A DNA stretch of 48,585 nucleotides. It comes from Pseudomonadota bacterium. GTDB lineage: Bacteria > Verrucomicrobiota > Verrucomicrobiia > Limisphaerales > SXTU01. Location of the stretch: NCBI GenBank assembly GCA_009924135.1, contig RFSE01000021.1, forward strand, positions 1-48,585, read 5' to 3'. The notes below the pieces were generated by a model. It was not told the origin of the DNA. It saw nothing but the letters and a program-made list of their open reading frames with translations, and did not search any database. This document shows positions 17,752-26,134 of the stretch, piece after piece (within the stretch, counting starts at the first letter, position 1; each line of letters begins with the position of its first letter). Made by a program: the position numbers and the translations under genes.

Positions 17752-18632
17752 CAGGCGACCACTTCGGTTCCAACCCCTTCGTCGGTGAAAATCTCGAGCA
17801 GCACGGAATGCTGCTGGCGGCCGTCCACGAACTGCACCTTCTCCACGCCGGACTGGATGGCTGCGACAGCACTGTCCACCTTGGGAATCATGCCCTTGTC
17901 CACCACCCCGGTGGCCTTGAGCGCGGAAACTTCGCTGATTTGCAGGTGCGTGATGAGCGTTGCCGGGTCTTTCGGATCGCGCATGAGGCCGGGCACATCG
18001 GACATGAAGACCAGGCGGCGGGCCTTGAGCGCGATGGCGGCCTGGGCGGCGGCCACGTCGGCGTTGCAGTTGTAAACCTTGCCGTCCTCGCCGCGCGCTG
18101 TGGGGCTGATGACCGGCGTGATGCCGTGCGCGATGCACTCCAGCAACGGCGCGGTGTTCACCGCCACCACCTCGCCCACGTAGCCGATGTCCACCTTCTG
18201 GCCGGGGTTGGCCTTGTCCTCCAGCCAAAGCTTGCGGCACGTAAAAATGTTCGTGCCGGCAAAGCCCCGCGCCTTGCCACCGAGCGACTCAATGGTGCGC
18301 ACGATCTCTGGGTTGATCTCGCGCGAGAGCACTTGATCCACGACCGCCACAGTCGCCTCGTCCGTGACGCGCATGCCCTGGATGAAGTTCGCCTTCAACC
18401 CGGCGGCATCCATTGCCCGCGTGATGGCCTTGCCGCCCCCGTGGACGACCACGGGGTTGATCTCCACCGCTTCAAGGAACACGACATCGCGCGCCACGCC
18501 GTTGCGCACGGCGGGATCAGGCGAGTCCATGAAACTGCCGCCGTATTTCACGACGAACGTCGCATGGCTGAACTTCTGGATGTAGGGCAACGCTTCAAGC
18601 AGCGTCGCGGCTTTGGTAATGGGGTCGTTCAT
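17751..18632 (-). CDS. argB: acetylglutamate kinase
   Basis: This 293-residue amino-acid kinase phosphorylates N-acetylglutamate, the second step of arginine synthesis. Conserved blocks are 'FVVKYGGSFM' (ATP site lysine), 'VVVHGGGKAI', 'ISPTARGEDGKVYNCNAD' (substrate binding), 'ALKARRLVFMSDVPGL' and the C-terminal 'KVDSAVAAIQSGVEKVQFVDG'. The N-terminal helix 'ITKAATLLEALPYIQKF' is that of the arginine-sensitive hexameric type, so feedback inhibition by arginine is plausible. It lies 160 nt after argJ, with an R3 palindrome in the gap. Its stop codon abuts the right end of the four-helix-bundle cassette. Confidence 0.95.
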   Translation of the reverse strand: MNDPITKAATLLEALPYIQKFSHATFVVKYGGSFMDSPDPAVRNGVARDVVFLEAVEINPVVVHGGGKAITRAMDAAGLKANFIQGMRVTDEATVAVVDQVLSREINPEIVRTIESLGGKARGFAGTNIFTCRKLWLEDKANPGQKVDIGYVGEVVAVNTAPLLECIAHGITPVISPTARGEDGKVYNCNADVAAAQAAIALKARRLVFMSDVPGLMRDPKDPATLITHLQISEVSALKATGVVDKGMIPKVDSAVAAIQSGVEKVQFVDGRQQHSVLLEIFTDEGVGTEVVA

Positions 18633-18646
18633 CTGGTTAAATGGTT

Positions 18647-18787
18647 AGCCACAGATAACACAGATGAAACACAGATCCGAATCAGGAAAACAAGAAAGCA
18701 GGAACTAACTGTAACGCGACACCGCTCTCTGTCCTTCCCGCGTCCTGATCACTACTTATCTGCGTTCCATCTGTGTCTATCTGTGGC
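18647..18787. repeat. palindromic dispersed repeat R3 in the argJ-argB spacer
   Basis: Left arm 18647-18678 (AGCCACAGATAACACAGATG...) and right arm 18756-18787 (...CTGTGTCTATCTGTGGC) are inverted and nearly identical. The centre is unique except for an AAGAAAGCAGGAA stretch related to the 5018-5042 repeat. It fills nearly the whole gap between argJ and argB, so in the transcript it would form a large hairpin between the two genes. Confidence 0.85.
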
Positions 18788-18792
18788 AAAAA

Positions 18793-20127
18793 TCAGCCCC
18801 CCAACGTCGTCGGGTCTGTCACATCGCCCTTGTTGTAATCCACGTAGGCCTCCGTCAGGTCGGCGGCATACATGAGCGCGCAGGCCTGGCCGAGATTCAG
18901 GCGGATGTGGAGGTCGAACTCCTTGGGCGCGGTGGCGGCGCACAGTTCCTTGAACGTGGCCTTGGTCGGCTGGCCGCGCTTGAGGCTCCAGAGAACCTTG
19001 CGGCTCCCCGGGGCGCTGTAGCCGATGTCCACCTTGTCCTCGACGACCGTCGCGGGGCTGTAGCCGAGCGCGTCAATGATGCGGCCCCAGTTCGGGTCGC
19101 CACCGTGCCAGCTCGTCTTCACGAGTGCGCTGTTCGCCACGGCACGCGCGGCGGCATCAGCGTCCTGGATGGTCTTCGCGCCCTCGACGCGCACGGTCAC
19201 GACACGGTGCACGCCTTCGCCATCCCGCACGATCATCTTGGCCAGTTCGAGCGTCACATGTTGCAACGCCGCCTGGAAGGTTCTGACTTCTGACTTCTGG
19301 CTCCTGATTTCCTCGTTCCCCGCCAGTCCATTCGCCAGCACCAACACCGTGTCATTCGTGCTCATGTCCCCGTCCACGGTGATGCGGTTGAAACTGTTCG
19401 CCACCGCCTCCTGCAGGCACGCATGCAGCGTCTTCGCCTCAATGGCCGCGTCGGTGGTGATGAAGCACAGCATCGTCGCGTGCAGCCCCTGCGGCAGCGC
19501 GGCGGGCCGGGCACCGGTGGCGCTCATGCCGGGTTGGATCATCCCGGCGCCCTTGCACATGCCCCCCATGCGCACGGTCTTGCCGCCAAGCTTGAATTCG
19601 ATCGCGATCTTCTTCGGTCGCGTGTCACTGGTCATGATGGCCTCGACCGCCTCGTCCGCGTGCGCGGCGTCATCGCCCAGCAACTGCGCCGCCGCGAGAA
19701 TGCCTTCGCGGACGTTGGGCATCGGCAGGTTCACGCCGATGCGCCCGGTGCTGCCGACGAGGATCTTCTCGTCCGGGATGTGCAACTGCTTCGAAAGCAG
19801 CGCCGTCATTTCGCGCGCGTCCTTCATGCCCTGCTTGCCCGTGCACGCGTTGGCATTGCCGGAGTTGACGACGATGGCCTGTGCCACGCCGCCCTGCACG
19901 CGCTCGGCGCAGACCTTCACCGGCGCGGCACAAATCTGGTTCGTCGTGAACATCCCCGCCACGCTGGCGGGCACTTCGGACACGATGAGCGCGAGGTCGC
20001 GCTTCTGGCCCTTGTTTGACCCCTTGCCGGTGCCGAGGCGTTTGATGTCGCAAAAGACGCCGCTGGCGAGGAAGCCCTGCGCCGCGACCACCGCCCCGGG
20101 CACTTCTTTGAATTTGAATTTGCTCAT
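18793..20127 (-). CDS. argJ: bifunctional ornithine acetyltransferase/N-acetylglutamate synthase
   Basis: This 444-residue protein transfers acetyl from N-acetylornithine to glutamate, closing the acetyl cycle. The precursor self-cleaves before a Thr in the conserved 'ATML' motif, here Thr218 in 'GLHATMLCFITTDA', giving alpha and beta chains. Other family blocks: 'TTNQICAAPVKVC', 'NSGNANACTGKQG', 'STGRIGVNLPM', 'DGDMSTNDTV', 'DPNWGRI'. It is longer than the usual 390-410 residues, partly because residues about 273-284 (EEIRSQKSEVRT) come from a dispersed repeat inserted in frame. The start at MSKFKFKEV was chosen; the longer frame is shadow. It is divergent from the hydrolase-LRR gene. Confidence 0.95.
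   Translation of the reverse strand: MSKFKFKEVPGAVVAAQGFLASGVFCDIKRLGTGKGSNKGQKRDLALIVSEVPASVAGMFTTNQICAAPVKVCAERVQGGVAQAIVVNSGNANACTGKQGMKDAREMTALLSKQLHIPDEKILVGSTGRIGVNLPMPNVREGILAAAQLLGDDAAHADEAVEAIMTSDTRPKKIAIEFKLGGKTVRMGGMCKGAGMIQPGMSATGARPAALPQGLHATMLCFITTDAAIEAKTLHACLQEAVANSFNRITVDGDMSTNDTVLVLANGLAGNEEIRSQKSEVRTFQAALQHVTLELAKMIVRDGEGVHRVVTVRVEGAKTIQDADAAARAVANSALVKTSWHGGDPNWGRIIDALGYSPATVVEDKVDIGYSAPGSRKVLWSLKRGQPTKATFKELCAATAPKEFDLHIRLNLGQACALMYAADLTEAYVDYNKGDVTDPTTLGG
19280..19311. repeat. in-frame CAGAAGTCAGAAGTC-type tandem repeat inside argJ (family R6)
   Basis: On the coding strand the stretch reads as near-tandem 7-nt units (ATCAGGAGCCAGAAGTCAGA...). It keeps the frame and adds about 12 residues in the loop between the 'NDTVLVLANGLAG' strand and the 'FQAALQHVTLELAK' helix. 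Its purine-rich composition differs sharply from the surrounding gene. Confidence 0.8.
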
Positions 20128-20233
20128 GTTAGCGCGCGAACGGAAACAACTCGCCGCGCGGGTGTCAATAACGAGGTCGAAACAATTTAACGAATTGAAC
20201 TCTCCACCGCCCGCGAGCGTCCGACTCTCCCGT

Positions 20234-23008
20234 ATGTTTTCCCGATTCTGTCGGCTGGCCGCCCTGCTCTGTTTGCTCAATACCGTCCGCGCGGCGGACG
20301 CACCGTTGGACCTCGGCTCCGTGCGCGAGGAACATGTGATGATCCCCATGCGCGATGGGAAGCACCTCTCTGCGTGGCTCTATTTCCCGCCCGGCAAGGG
20401 CCCCTGGCCCGCCATCTTCGAGCAGCGTTACGCGGACATCCACTCCGCCGGCTCGCGCAAGGGCGCGGCGAAATTCGCTGAAGGCGGCTTCGTCATCGCG
20501 CTGGTCAACTATCGCGGCACGCATCTCTCTGAAGGCAAGTGGCAGGGCTACCGCGCGCTCGCGTGGGGCGAACTCAAGGACGGCTACGACACCTGCGAAT
20601 GGCTCGCCACGCAGCCGTGGAGCACCGGCAAGGTCGGCACCTACGGCGGCTCGCAGGCCGGTTACGCGCAGAACTTCCTCGCGGTCACGCAGCCACCGCA
20701 CCTGGTCGCCCAATACATGACCGACACCGGCCTGAGCCTTTACCAGGAGGGCTACCGGATTGGCGGCGTCACACGACCAAACCGCTTCAAGGGCATGGGC
20801 TCGGTCGCCCGCGACCCCGCCGACAATGACGCCTGGATCGCCGAGACGTTCCAGCACCCGAACTACGACGCCTACTGGCGCGACGAGGATTGCTCGCTGC
20901 ACTTTCCGCAAATGAACGTACCCTGCTTCACCATCGGGAGCTGGTACGACTTCATGTGCCAGGGCTCGGTGATGAGCTTCATCGGCCGGCAGCATCAGGC
21001 GGGGCCCAACTCACGCGGCCAGCAGCAGCTCATCATCGGCCCGTGGCTCCACGGCGGCTACCCGAAGTCGAACAAAATCGCGGAAATGACCTATCCGACG
21101 AACGCCTTTTTCGACGTGTATGCCCACATGACCACTTGGTTCAACCACCACCTCAAAGGCACCAACAACGGCGTCATGCAGGACCCGACCGTGAAATATT
21201 ACGTCATGGGCGCAACCGGCGAGACCAACGCGCCGGGCAACGTCTGGCGCACCGCGCTCGACTGGCCGCCGCACGCGACACCGCAGAACTTCTACCTCAA
21301 TGAAGGCGGCCGCCTCTCCACCGCCGCACCGACCGGTGCGAAGTCTTCCACCAGCTACGTGAGTGATCCGTTTCACCCCATGAGCATCCCCGGCGGGGCC
21401 TTCCCGGGTGCGAAAGACGCGCGGCCATTCGAGACCCAGGCGGAAGTCCGCACGTTCACCACCGAGCCGCTCGCCGAGCCGGTCGAGTGGACCGGCCTCG
21501 TGAAGGTCGAGCTGTGGGTCAGCAGCACGGCCCGCGACACCGACTTCCTCGTGCGCGTGAGCGACGTGTATCCCGACGGCCGCTCGATGCTGCTGGTGGA
21601 TTACCCGCGCCGCGCCCGTTACCGCGAGGGCTTCGATCACGAGAAGCTGCTCAAGCCCGGCGAACCGGCGAAGCTCGCGTTCGACGTGGGCTGGACGAGC
21701 ATCATCTTCAACAAAGGTCACCGCATCCGCGTGACTGTCGCCAGCACCGGCGCGCCGCTCTACGAACCGAACCCGCAGACCGGCGGCCCGCAGACCATCG
21801 AGTTCCCCAAGGACGCGCAGGTCGCGACCAACACCATCCATCACAGCCGCCTGCTCGCTTCGCACATCATTGCGCCGACGCCTTCACAGGACGTGCCGAC
21901 CGTGCGGGCCTCCCTGCGTGCCCATGCCGAAGGCAAGACCGCCGAGGTCGCCGCGCAGTTGAAACTCATTGCCGACCCGCAGGTCCGCGAGCGCATGCAA
22001 AAGGAACTGCCCGCCTTGAAGGATGCCCTCGCGTTCCGCACGCAGGCCCAGGCCGTGGACGCCGCGGCGAAGGAAGTTGGCGGTCAGACCGCCTGGTCCG
22101 CAGGCGGGCCCGCGTGGCTCGTGGACCTCGTCGGAGCCGAGGCCCTCGCGCCGTTCCGCACGCTCGTCTCGGTGAACCTCTACAACGGCAACAACCCGCT
22201 CAAGGGCAAAGGCGGCGTGAACACCGCCGTCAACGACGAATGGCTCGCCCGCGTTGCGGGTCTCACCACGCTCACCGCCCTCGACGTGGCGAATTGCGAC
22301 GTGCGCGGCCCCGGCCTGAAGCATATCGGCACGCTGAAGAATCTGGAGCGCCTCAACTTCACCCTCACCCCGCTCACCGACCCGCACCTGAAACACCTCG
22401 CCGGCCTCACCAAGCTGCGCATCTTCGGTTTCGCGTCGAGCAAGTGCACCGGCGAAGGCTTCGCCCACCTCGGTGCGTTGCAGGCCGTCGAGAACCTGAA
22501 CTTCCACTACACGCCCGTGAACGACGCGGGCCTCCAGGAAATCGCCCGGCTCCAGCACTTGGAGCGCCTTGAGATCGTTCACACCCACTTCACCGACGCC
22601 GGCGCGTTGCACCTGTCCAAGCTCACCTCGCTCCGCCGCCTGCAAATCGGCAGCATGGACGCCACCGGCACGACCGTGGCGAACCTCGTCCCCTTGAAGA
22701 ACCTGCGCGAACTGGACCTCGGCGACAAACAGGCCTCGCCCGAAGGCGCGAAGTGGGCGGGGATGATCACCAGCCTGCGCGTGCTGCGCATCTCCGGCGC
22801 GATCAAGGACGAAGGCGTCCGCCACCTCGCCAACCTCCCGCACCTCGAAACCCTGCTCATCGCGAACGCCCAGGTCACCGACGCCAGCCTCGAAGCCCTC
22901 ACGAAGGTCAAAACCCTCCGCACCCTCGATATCAAAGGCAACAAGGTCAGCGACGAAGCCGTGGCGAAATTACAGACGGCGATTCCGGGGTTGACCGTGG
23001 TCCGGTGA
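20234..23008 (+). CDS. exported CocE/NonD family hydrolase fused to C-terminal leucine-rich repeats
   Basis: This 924-residue protein has a signal peptide (residues 1 to about 21). An alpha/beta hydrolase of the CocE/X-Pro dipeptidyl-peptidase type follows, with triad Ser140 ('YGGSQAGY'), Asp239 ('GSWYDF') and His273 ('GPWLHGG'). A beta jelly-roll domain (about 330-560) comes next. From about residue 665 the chain is a leucine-rich-repeat array with about ten units such as 'LKNLERLNFTLTPLTDPHLK' and 'LQHLERLEIVHTHFTDAGAL', similar to ribonuclease-inhibitor/cysteine-containing LRRs common in Planctomycetes-Verrucomicrobiota. Substrates of this class are esters, acylated amino acids or dipeptides; the true one is unknown. 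The start was set at MFSRFCRL, since the 386 codons before it are antisense to argJ. Confidence 0.88.
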   Translation: MFSRFCRLAALLCLLNTVRAADAPLDLGSVREEHVMIPMRDGKHLSAWLYFPPGKGPWPAIFEQRYADIHSAGSRKGAAKFAEGGFVIALVNYRGTHLSEGKWQGYRALAWGELKDGYDTCEWLATQPWSTGKVGTYGGSQAGYAQNFLAVTQPPHLVAQYMTDTGLSLYQEGYRIGGVTRPNRFKGMGSVARDPADNDAWIAETFQHPNYDAYWRDEDCSLHFPQMNVPCFTIGSWYDFMCQGSVMSFIGRQHQAGPNSRGQQQLIIGPWLHGGYPKSNKIAEMTYPTNAFFDVYAHMTTWFNHHLKGTNNGVMQDPTVKYYVMGATGETNAPGNVWRTALDWPPHATPQNFYLNEGGRLSTAAPTGAKSSTSYVSDPFHPMSIPGGAFPGAKDARPFETQAEVRTFTTEPLAEPVEWTGLVKVELWVSSTARDTDFLVRVSDVYPDGRSMLLVDYPRRARYREGFDHEKLLKPGEPAKLAFDVGWTSIIFNKGHRIRVTVASTGAPLYEPNPQTGGPQTIEFPKDAQVATNTIHHSRLLASHIIAPTPSQDVPTVRASLRAHAEGKTAEVAAQLKLIADPQVRERMQKELPALKDALAFRTQAQAVDAAAKEVGGQTAWSAGGPAWLVDLVGAEALAPFRTLVSVNLYNGNNPLKGKGGVNTAVNDEWLARVAGLTTLTALDVANCDVRGPGLKHIGTLKNLERLNFTLTPLTDPHLKHLAGLTKLRIFGFASSKCTGEGFAHLGALQAVENLNFHYTPVNDAGLQEIARLQHLERLEIVHTHFTDAGALHLSKLTSLRRLQIGSMDATGTTVANLVPLKNLRELDLGDKQASPEGAKWAGMITSLRVLRISGAIKDEGVRHLANLPHLETLLIANAQVTDASLEALTKVKTLRTLDIKGNKVSDEAVAKLQTAIPGLTVVR

Positions 23009-23023
23009 TAGTTCCGCGTGGAC

Positions 23024-23183
23024 GCATCTTGGCACTGCCCTCGGAGCGGGATCAGCCACAGGCATCGTCAAATTCCGAGCGGGACTGTAACGCCGCAACG
23101 CCTCCAGCCGGGCGCAGCCGCTGCGGTACCCTCCGCGACCGATCCGCACTCGAAAGATTTCGTCCTTCGGGGGCAGTGTCGTG
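23024..23183 (+). repeat. dispersed repeat R2, copy B (degenerate)
   Basis: This copy aligns with R2 at 27561-27752 in the same orientation, but has lost about 20 bases of the left-hand palindrome (CGGAGC runs directly into GGGATCAGCC) and carries more substitutions. It fills most of the 279-bp gap before the DUF1549/DUF1553 gene. The remaining 100 bp up to 23288 hold no gene. Confidence 0.8.
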
Positions 23184-23287
23184 AGCCCCGCACCTCGAGA
23201 TGCACCCCGGCAACACCGAGAACCAGCAACCAGGTTGCAATTCCCCATCCAACCCGGATATTTTGCCTGCCTGATCCTGAGCGACCA

Positions 23288-26134
23288 ATGAGCGTAAACG
23301 CGAGCCATGCCGCCAAGTCCACGCTTGTGGGTGATTGCCTGCGCGCCGCGCTGCTGGTCTGCCTCTTTGCCAGCGGGCGCATGGACGCGGCCGAGGCAAA
23401 GCCCACACCAAAATCGATTGCGGCACGGGCGGAAACCCACTGGGCTTTCCAGCCGCTGGTCCGGCCGGTGGTGCCGGACGCGGCGGTGAAAGACGCGGGC
23501 CTGACGGCGTTGGATCGGTTCGTGGCGCGCCAGTTGGTGAAGGCCGGATTGACGCCCGGGCCGGAGGCTGATCGGTTGACGCGGCTTCGCCGCGTGGCGT
23601 TCGTGCTCACCGGGCTGCCACCTTCACCCGAGGAAATCGCGGTCTTCACGGCGGACGCGCAGCCGGGGGCTTACGAGCGGATGACCGAACGTTACCTCGC
23701 CTCACCGCGTTACGGCGAGCGCTGGGGCAAGCATTGGCTCGATGCGGCGGGCTACGCGGACTCCAACGGCTACTTCAACGCGGACACAGATCGTCCCCTG
23801 GCCTACCGCTATCGCGACTACGTCATTCGTTCGTTGAACCGCGACAAGCCGTTCGACCAGTTCGTGCGCGAACAACTGGCCGGTGATGAGTTGTCCGGCT
23901 GGCAGCCCGGCCAGCCCGCGACGCCGGAAATCATTGAACTCCTCGAAGCCACGCACTTCCTGCGCAACGGCCAGGACGGCTCCGGCGAGAGCGACGGCAA
24001 TCCCGACGAGGTCCGCACGGACCGTTATTACGCGCTGGAATCCACAATGCAGATCATCGGCTCCAGCCTGCTTGGCCTCACCGTCCAGTGCGCGAAATGC
24101 CATGACCACAAGTTCGAACCGGTCACACAGCGGGACTACTATGCGTTCCAGGCGTTTCTCTATCCGGCCTTCAACATCGAGAAATGGATGGCCCCCAAGG
24201 ACCGCGTGACGCATGCGCACCTGCCGGGCGAACTCGAAGCCTGGACGGCAACGGAAAAACGGGTGGAAACGGAACTCGCCGCGCTCAAGGCCGAGTGCAA
24301 TCAGTGGCTCGCCAAGAACCGTCCCGCCGGACGCGTGTTATTCGCCGATCGTTTCGACCAGCCGCTGGCCGCACGCTGGTCGAATACGGCACCGGGTGAC
24401 AACGCCCCCGCCGGGAAACCGCCGGTGACGCTCGACAGCGCGCAAGCGCCCGCCGCCCTCGTACAGGACGGTGCGTTGCGCATCATCGAGAGCGGCAGCC
24501 CGAACAACCGCTGGCTCTCGACGCGCGAATCCTTCAACTGGCAACCGGCCAAAACCGGCGACTGGATTCAGGTCACGTTCGACCTCGTCGCCTTGCAGTT
24601 GGACGGCAAAGGCAAACCGGCCGAGCGCGTTGGGTACTACCTCGCCCTGCACGACTACAACGGCAGCACGCCCGTTGCCGGGGGAAACATGCTGATTGAT
24701 GGCAACCCCGGCGGGCCGACCACCCTGGACGTGCGCTACCCTGGACCGAACGCGAAACGGCGCGGCAATCTCACCACCACGCCGTATCAAGCCGGCCACA
24801 ACTATGGCGTGCGGGTGACACGAACGGACGCGGACAAGTTCCTGCTCGAACACCTCGTGGACGGTGCAGCAGACGGAGGCACGCTGACCTTGAGCGGCAC
24901 AGACCTGACGCCGGGCGGGTTCGGCTTCGAGTACTGCTGCGGACGGAGCTTCGTCGTGGACAACGTGAGCGTCGAGGCCTCACAGCCCGAAGATGCCGCC
25001 TGGGCGGAACGCAACGCCGCGTTCCAAAAAGCACTCAAGGACCGCAGGGAAGCGTACGACAAACGCACGAAGGAACTGGGCGCGCAGCGCACGCCCAAGC
25101 CCGGACGCATTGCGTGGGTGTCGGACCTCAGCCCCGAACCGCCCGAAGTCCGGTTGTTGGTTCGCGGCGAGCACAAGAACCGGGGCGAGCTGGTGGCACC
25201 CGCGTTTCCGGCGTTTCTTAAGCCGGGCACGACGAACTTCACACCGACCGCCACCACGAGCGGCCGGCGCGTGGCGTGGGCGAACTGGCTCACCACTCCC
25301 GGCTCCCCGCAAGCGGCACTGCTCGCGCGGGTCACGGTCAACCGGGTCTGGCAGCAATGCTTCGGCACCGGGCTGGCGCAGACGCCGGACAATCTCGGCT
25401 TGAGCGGAGCCCGCCCGACTCATCCCGAACTGCTCGAATGGCTCGCCTCCGAGTTTGTGACCTCCGGCTGGAGCCTCAAGGCCTTGCACCGGCTGGTCCT
25501 GCAATCGGCAACGTTCCGCCAGTCGAGCGCGCCCCGGGCCGGTGCGCTGGCGCGTGACCCGGGCAACCAGTGGCTCTGGCGGTACCCCTTGCGCCGGCTG
25601 GACGCCGAGGCCATCCGCGACGGGATGCTTGCCGCGAGTGGCAAGCTGGGCACCAAGACCGACGGCCCCTACGTGCCCACGCCCCGTGCCGCCGTTGGCG
25701 AAGTCATCGTGGATGAAGCCAAACCAGATGCGTTCGCGCGTTCAGTGTTCCTCCAGCAACGGCGCACGCAGGTGAACACTTTTCTGGGCACGTTCGACGC
25801 ACCGGCGATTGTCTTCAACTGCACGCGGCGCGTAGAAACGACGATGCCCCTGCAATCATTGTCGCTCCTTAACTCCGACTTTGCTGTGAAGCGCGGCGCA
25901 GACCTCGCGCAACGGCTCCTCCGCGAGGCCGGTCCCGATGCCACAGCCATCGTGCGCCGGGGCTTTCTGTTGACCGCCGGACGCGGACCGGACGCAGTCG
26001 AGTCCGCCGCCGCCCTGCGCTTTTTTGCGCAACAATGTGAAATATACGCCGGCAAGCCCGATGCCACGCAGCGGGCGTGGGCGGACTTTGGCCAGTCGCT
26101 CTTCGGCCTGAACGCGTTCCTCTACGTCGAATGA
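23288..26134 (+). CDS. DUF1549/DUF1553 exported protein with an inserted lectin-like domain
   Basis: This 948-residue protein has a signal-like N-terminus, then DUF1549 ('HWAFQPLVRP', 'LTALDRFVARQL', 'FVLTGLPPSPEEI', 'RYGERWGKHWLDAAGYADSN') with a haem-type CxxCH at 268-272 (CAKCH), and a C-terminal DUF1553 ('ARVTVNRVWQQCFGTGL', 'THPELLEWLASEF', 'PLRRLDAEAIRD', 'PLQSLSLLNSDF'). Between them, residues about 351-565 form a beta-rich LamG/concanavalin-like segment ('DWIQVTFDLVALQL', 'GFGFEYCCGRSFVVDNVSVE'). Family members are usually paired with DUF1501 proteins, as here (ATGA overlap), and are linked to polysaccharide or sulfated-sugar use; the reaction is unknown. The usual N-terminal PSCyt1 cytochrome domain is absent. 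Confidence 0.9.
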   Translation: MSVNASHAAKSTLVGDCLRAALLVCLFASGRMDAAEAKPTPKSIAARAETHWAFQPLVRPVVPDAAVKDAGLTALDRFVARQLVKAGLTPGPEADRLTRLRRVAFVLTGLPPSPEEIAVFTADAQPGAYERMTERYLASPRYGERWGKHWLDAAGYADSNGYFNADTDRPLAYRYRDYVIRSLNRDKPFDQFVREQLAGDELSGWQPGQPATPEIIELLEATHFLRNGQDGSGESDGNPDEVRTDRYYALESTMQIIGSSLLGLTVQCAKCHDHKFEPVTQRDYYAFQAFLYPAFNIEKWMAPKDRVTHAHLPGELEAWTATEKRVETELAALKAECNQWLAKNRPAGRVLFADRFDQPLAARWSNTAPGDNAPAGKPPVTLDSAQAPAALVQDGALRIIESGSPNNRWLSTRESFNWQPAKTGDWIQVTFDLVALQLDGKGKPAERVGYYLALHDYNGSTPVAGGNMLIDGNPGGPTTLDVRYPGPNAKRRGNLTTTPYQAGHNYGVRVTRTDADKFLLEHLVDGAADGGTLTLSGTDLTPGGFGFEYCCGRSFVVDNVSVEASQPEDAAWAERNAAFQKALKDRREAYDKRTKELGAQRTPKPGRIAWVSDLSPEPPEVRLLVRGEHKNRGELVAPAFPAFLKPGTTNFTPTATTSGRRVAWANWLTTPGSPQAALLARVTVNRVWQQCFGTGLAQTPDNLGLSGARPTHPELLEWLASEFVTSGWSLKALHRLVLQSATFRQSSAPRAGALARDPGNQWLWRYPLRRLDAEAIRDGMLAASGKLGTKTDGPYVPTPRAAVGEVIVDEAKPDAFARSVFLQQRRTQVNTFLGTFDAPAIVFNCTRRVETTMPLQSLSLLNSDFAVKRGADLAQRLLREAGPDATAIVRRGFLLTAGRGPDAVESAAALRFFAQQCEIYAGKPDATQRAWADFGQSLFGLNAFLYVE

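Noticed and set aside
19076..20233. 386-codon N-terminal extension of the CocE-LRR frame
   Set aside because: The extension lies antisense to argJ; a proper signal peptide begins at 20234.
23018..23287. N-terminal extension of the DUF1549/DUF1553 frame
   Set aside because: It is a translation of the R2 repeat; the signal-like start at 23288 is more credible.
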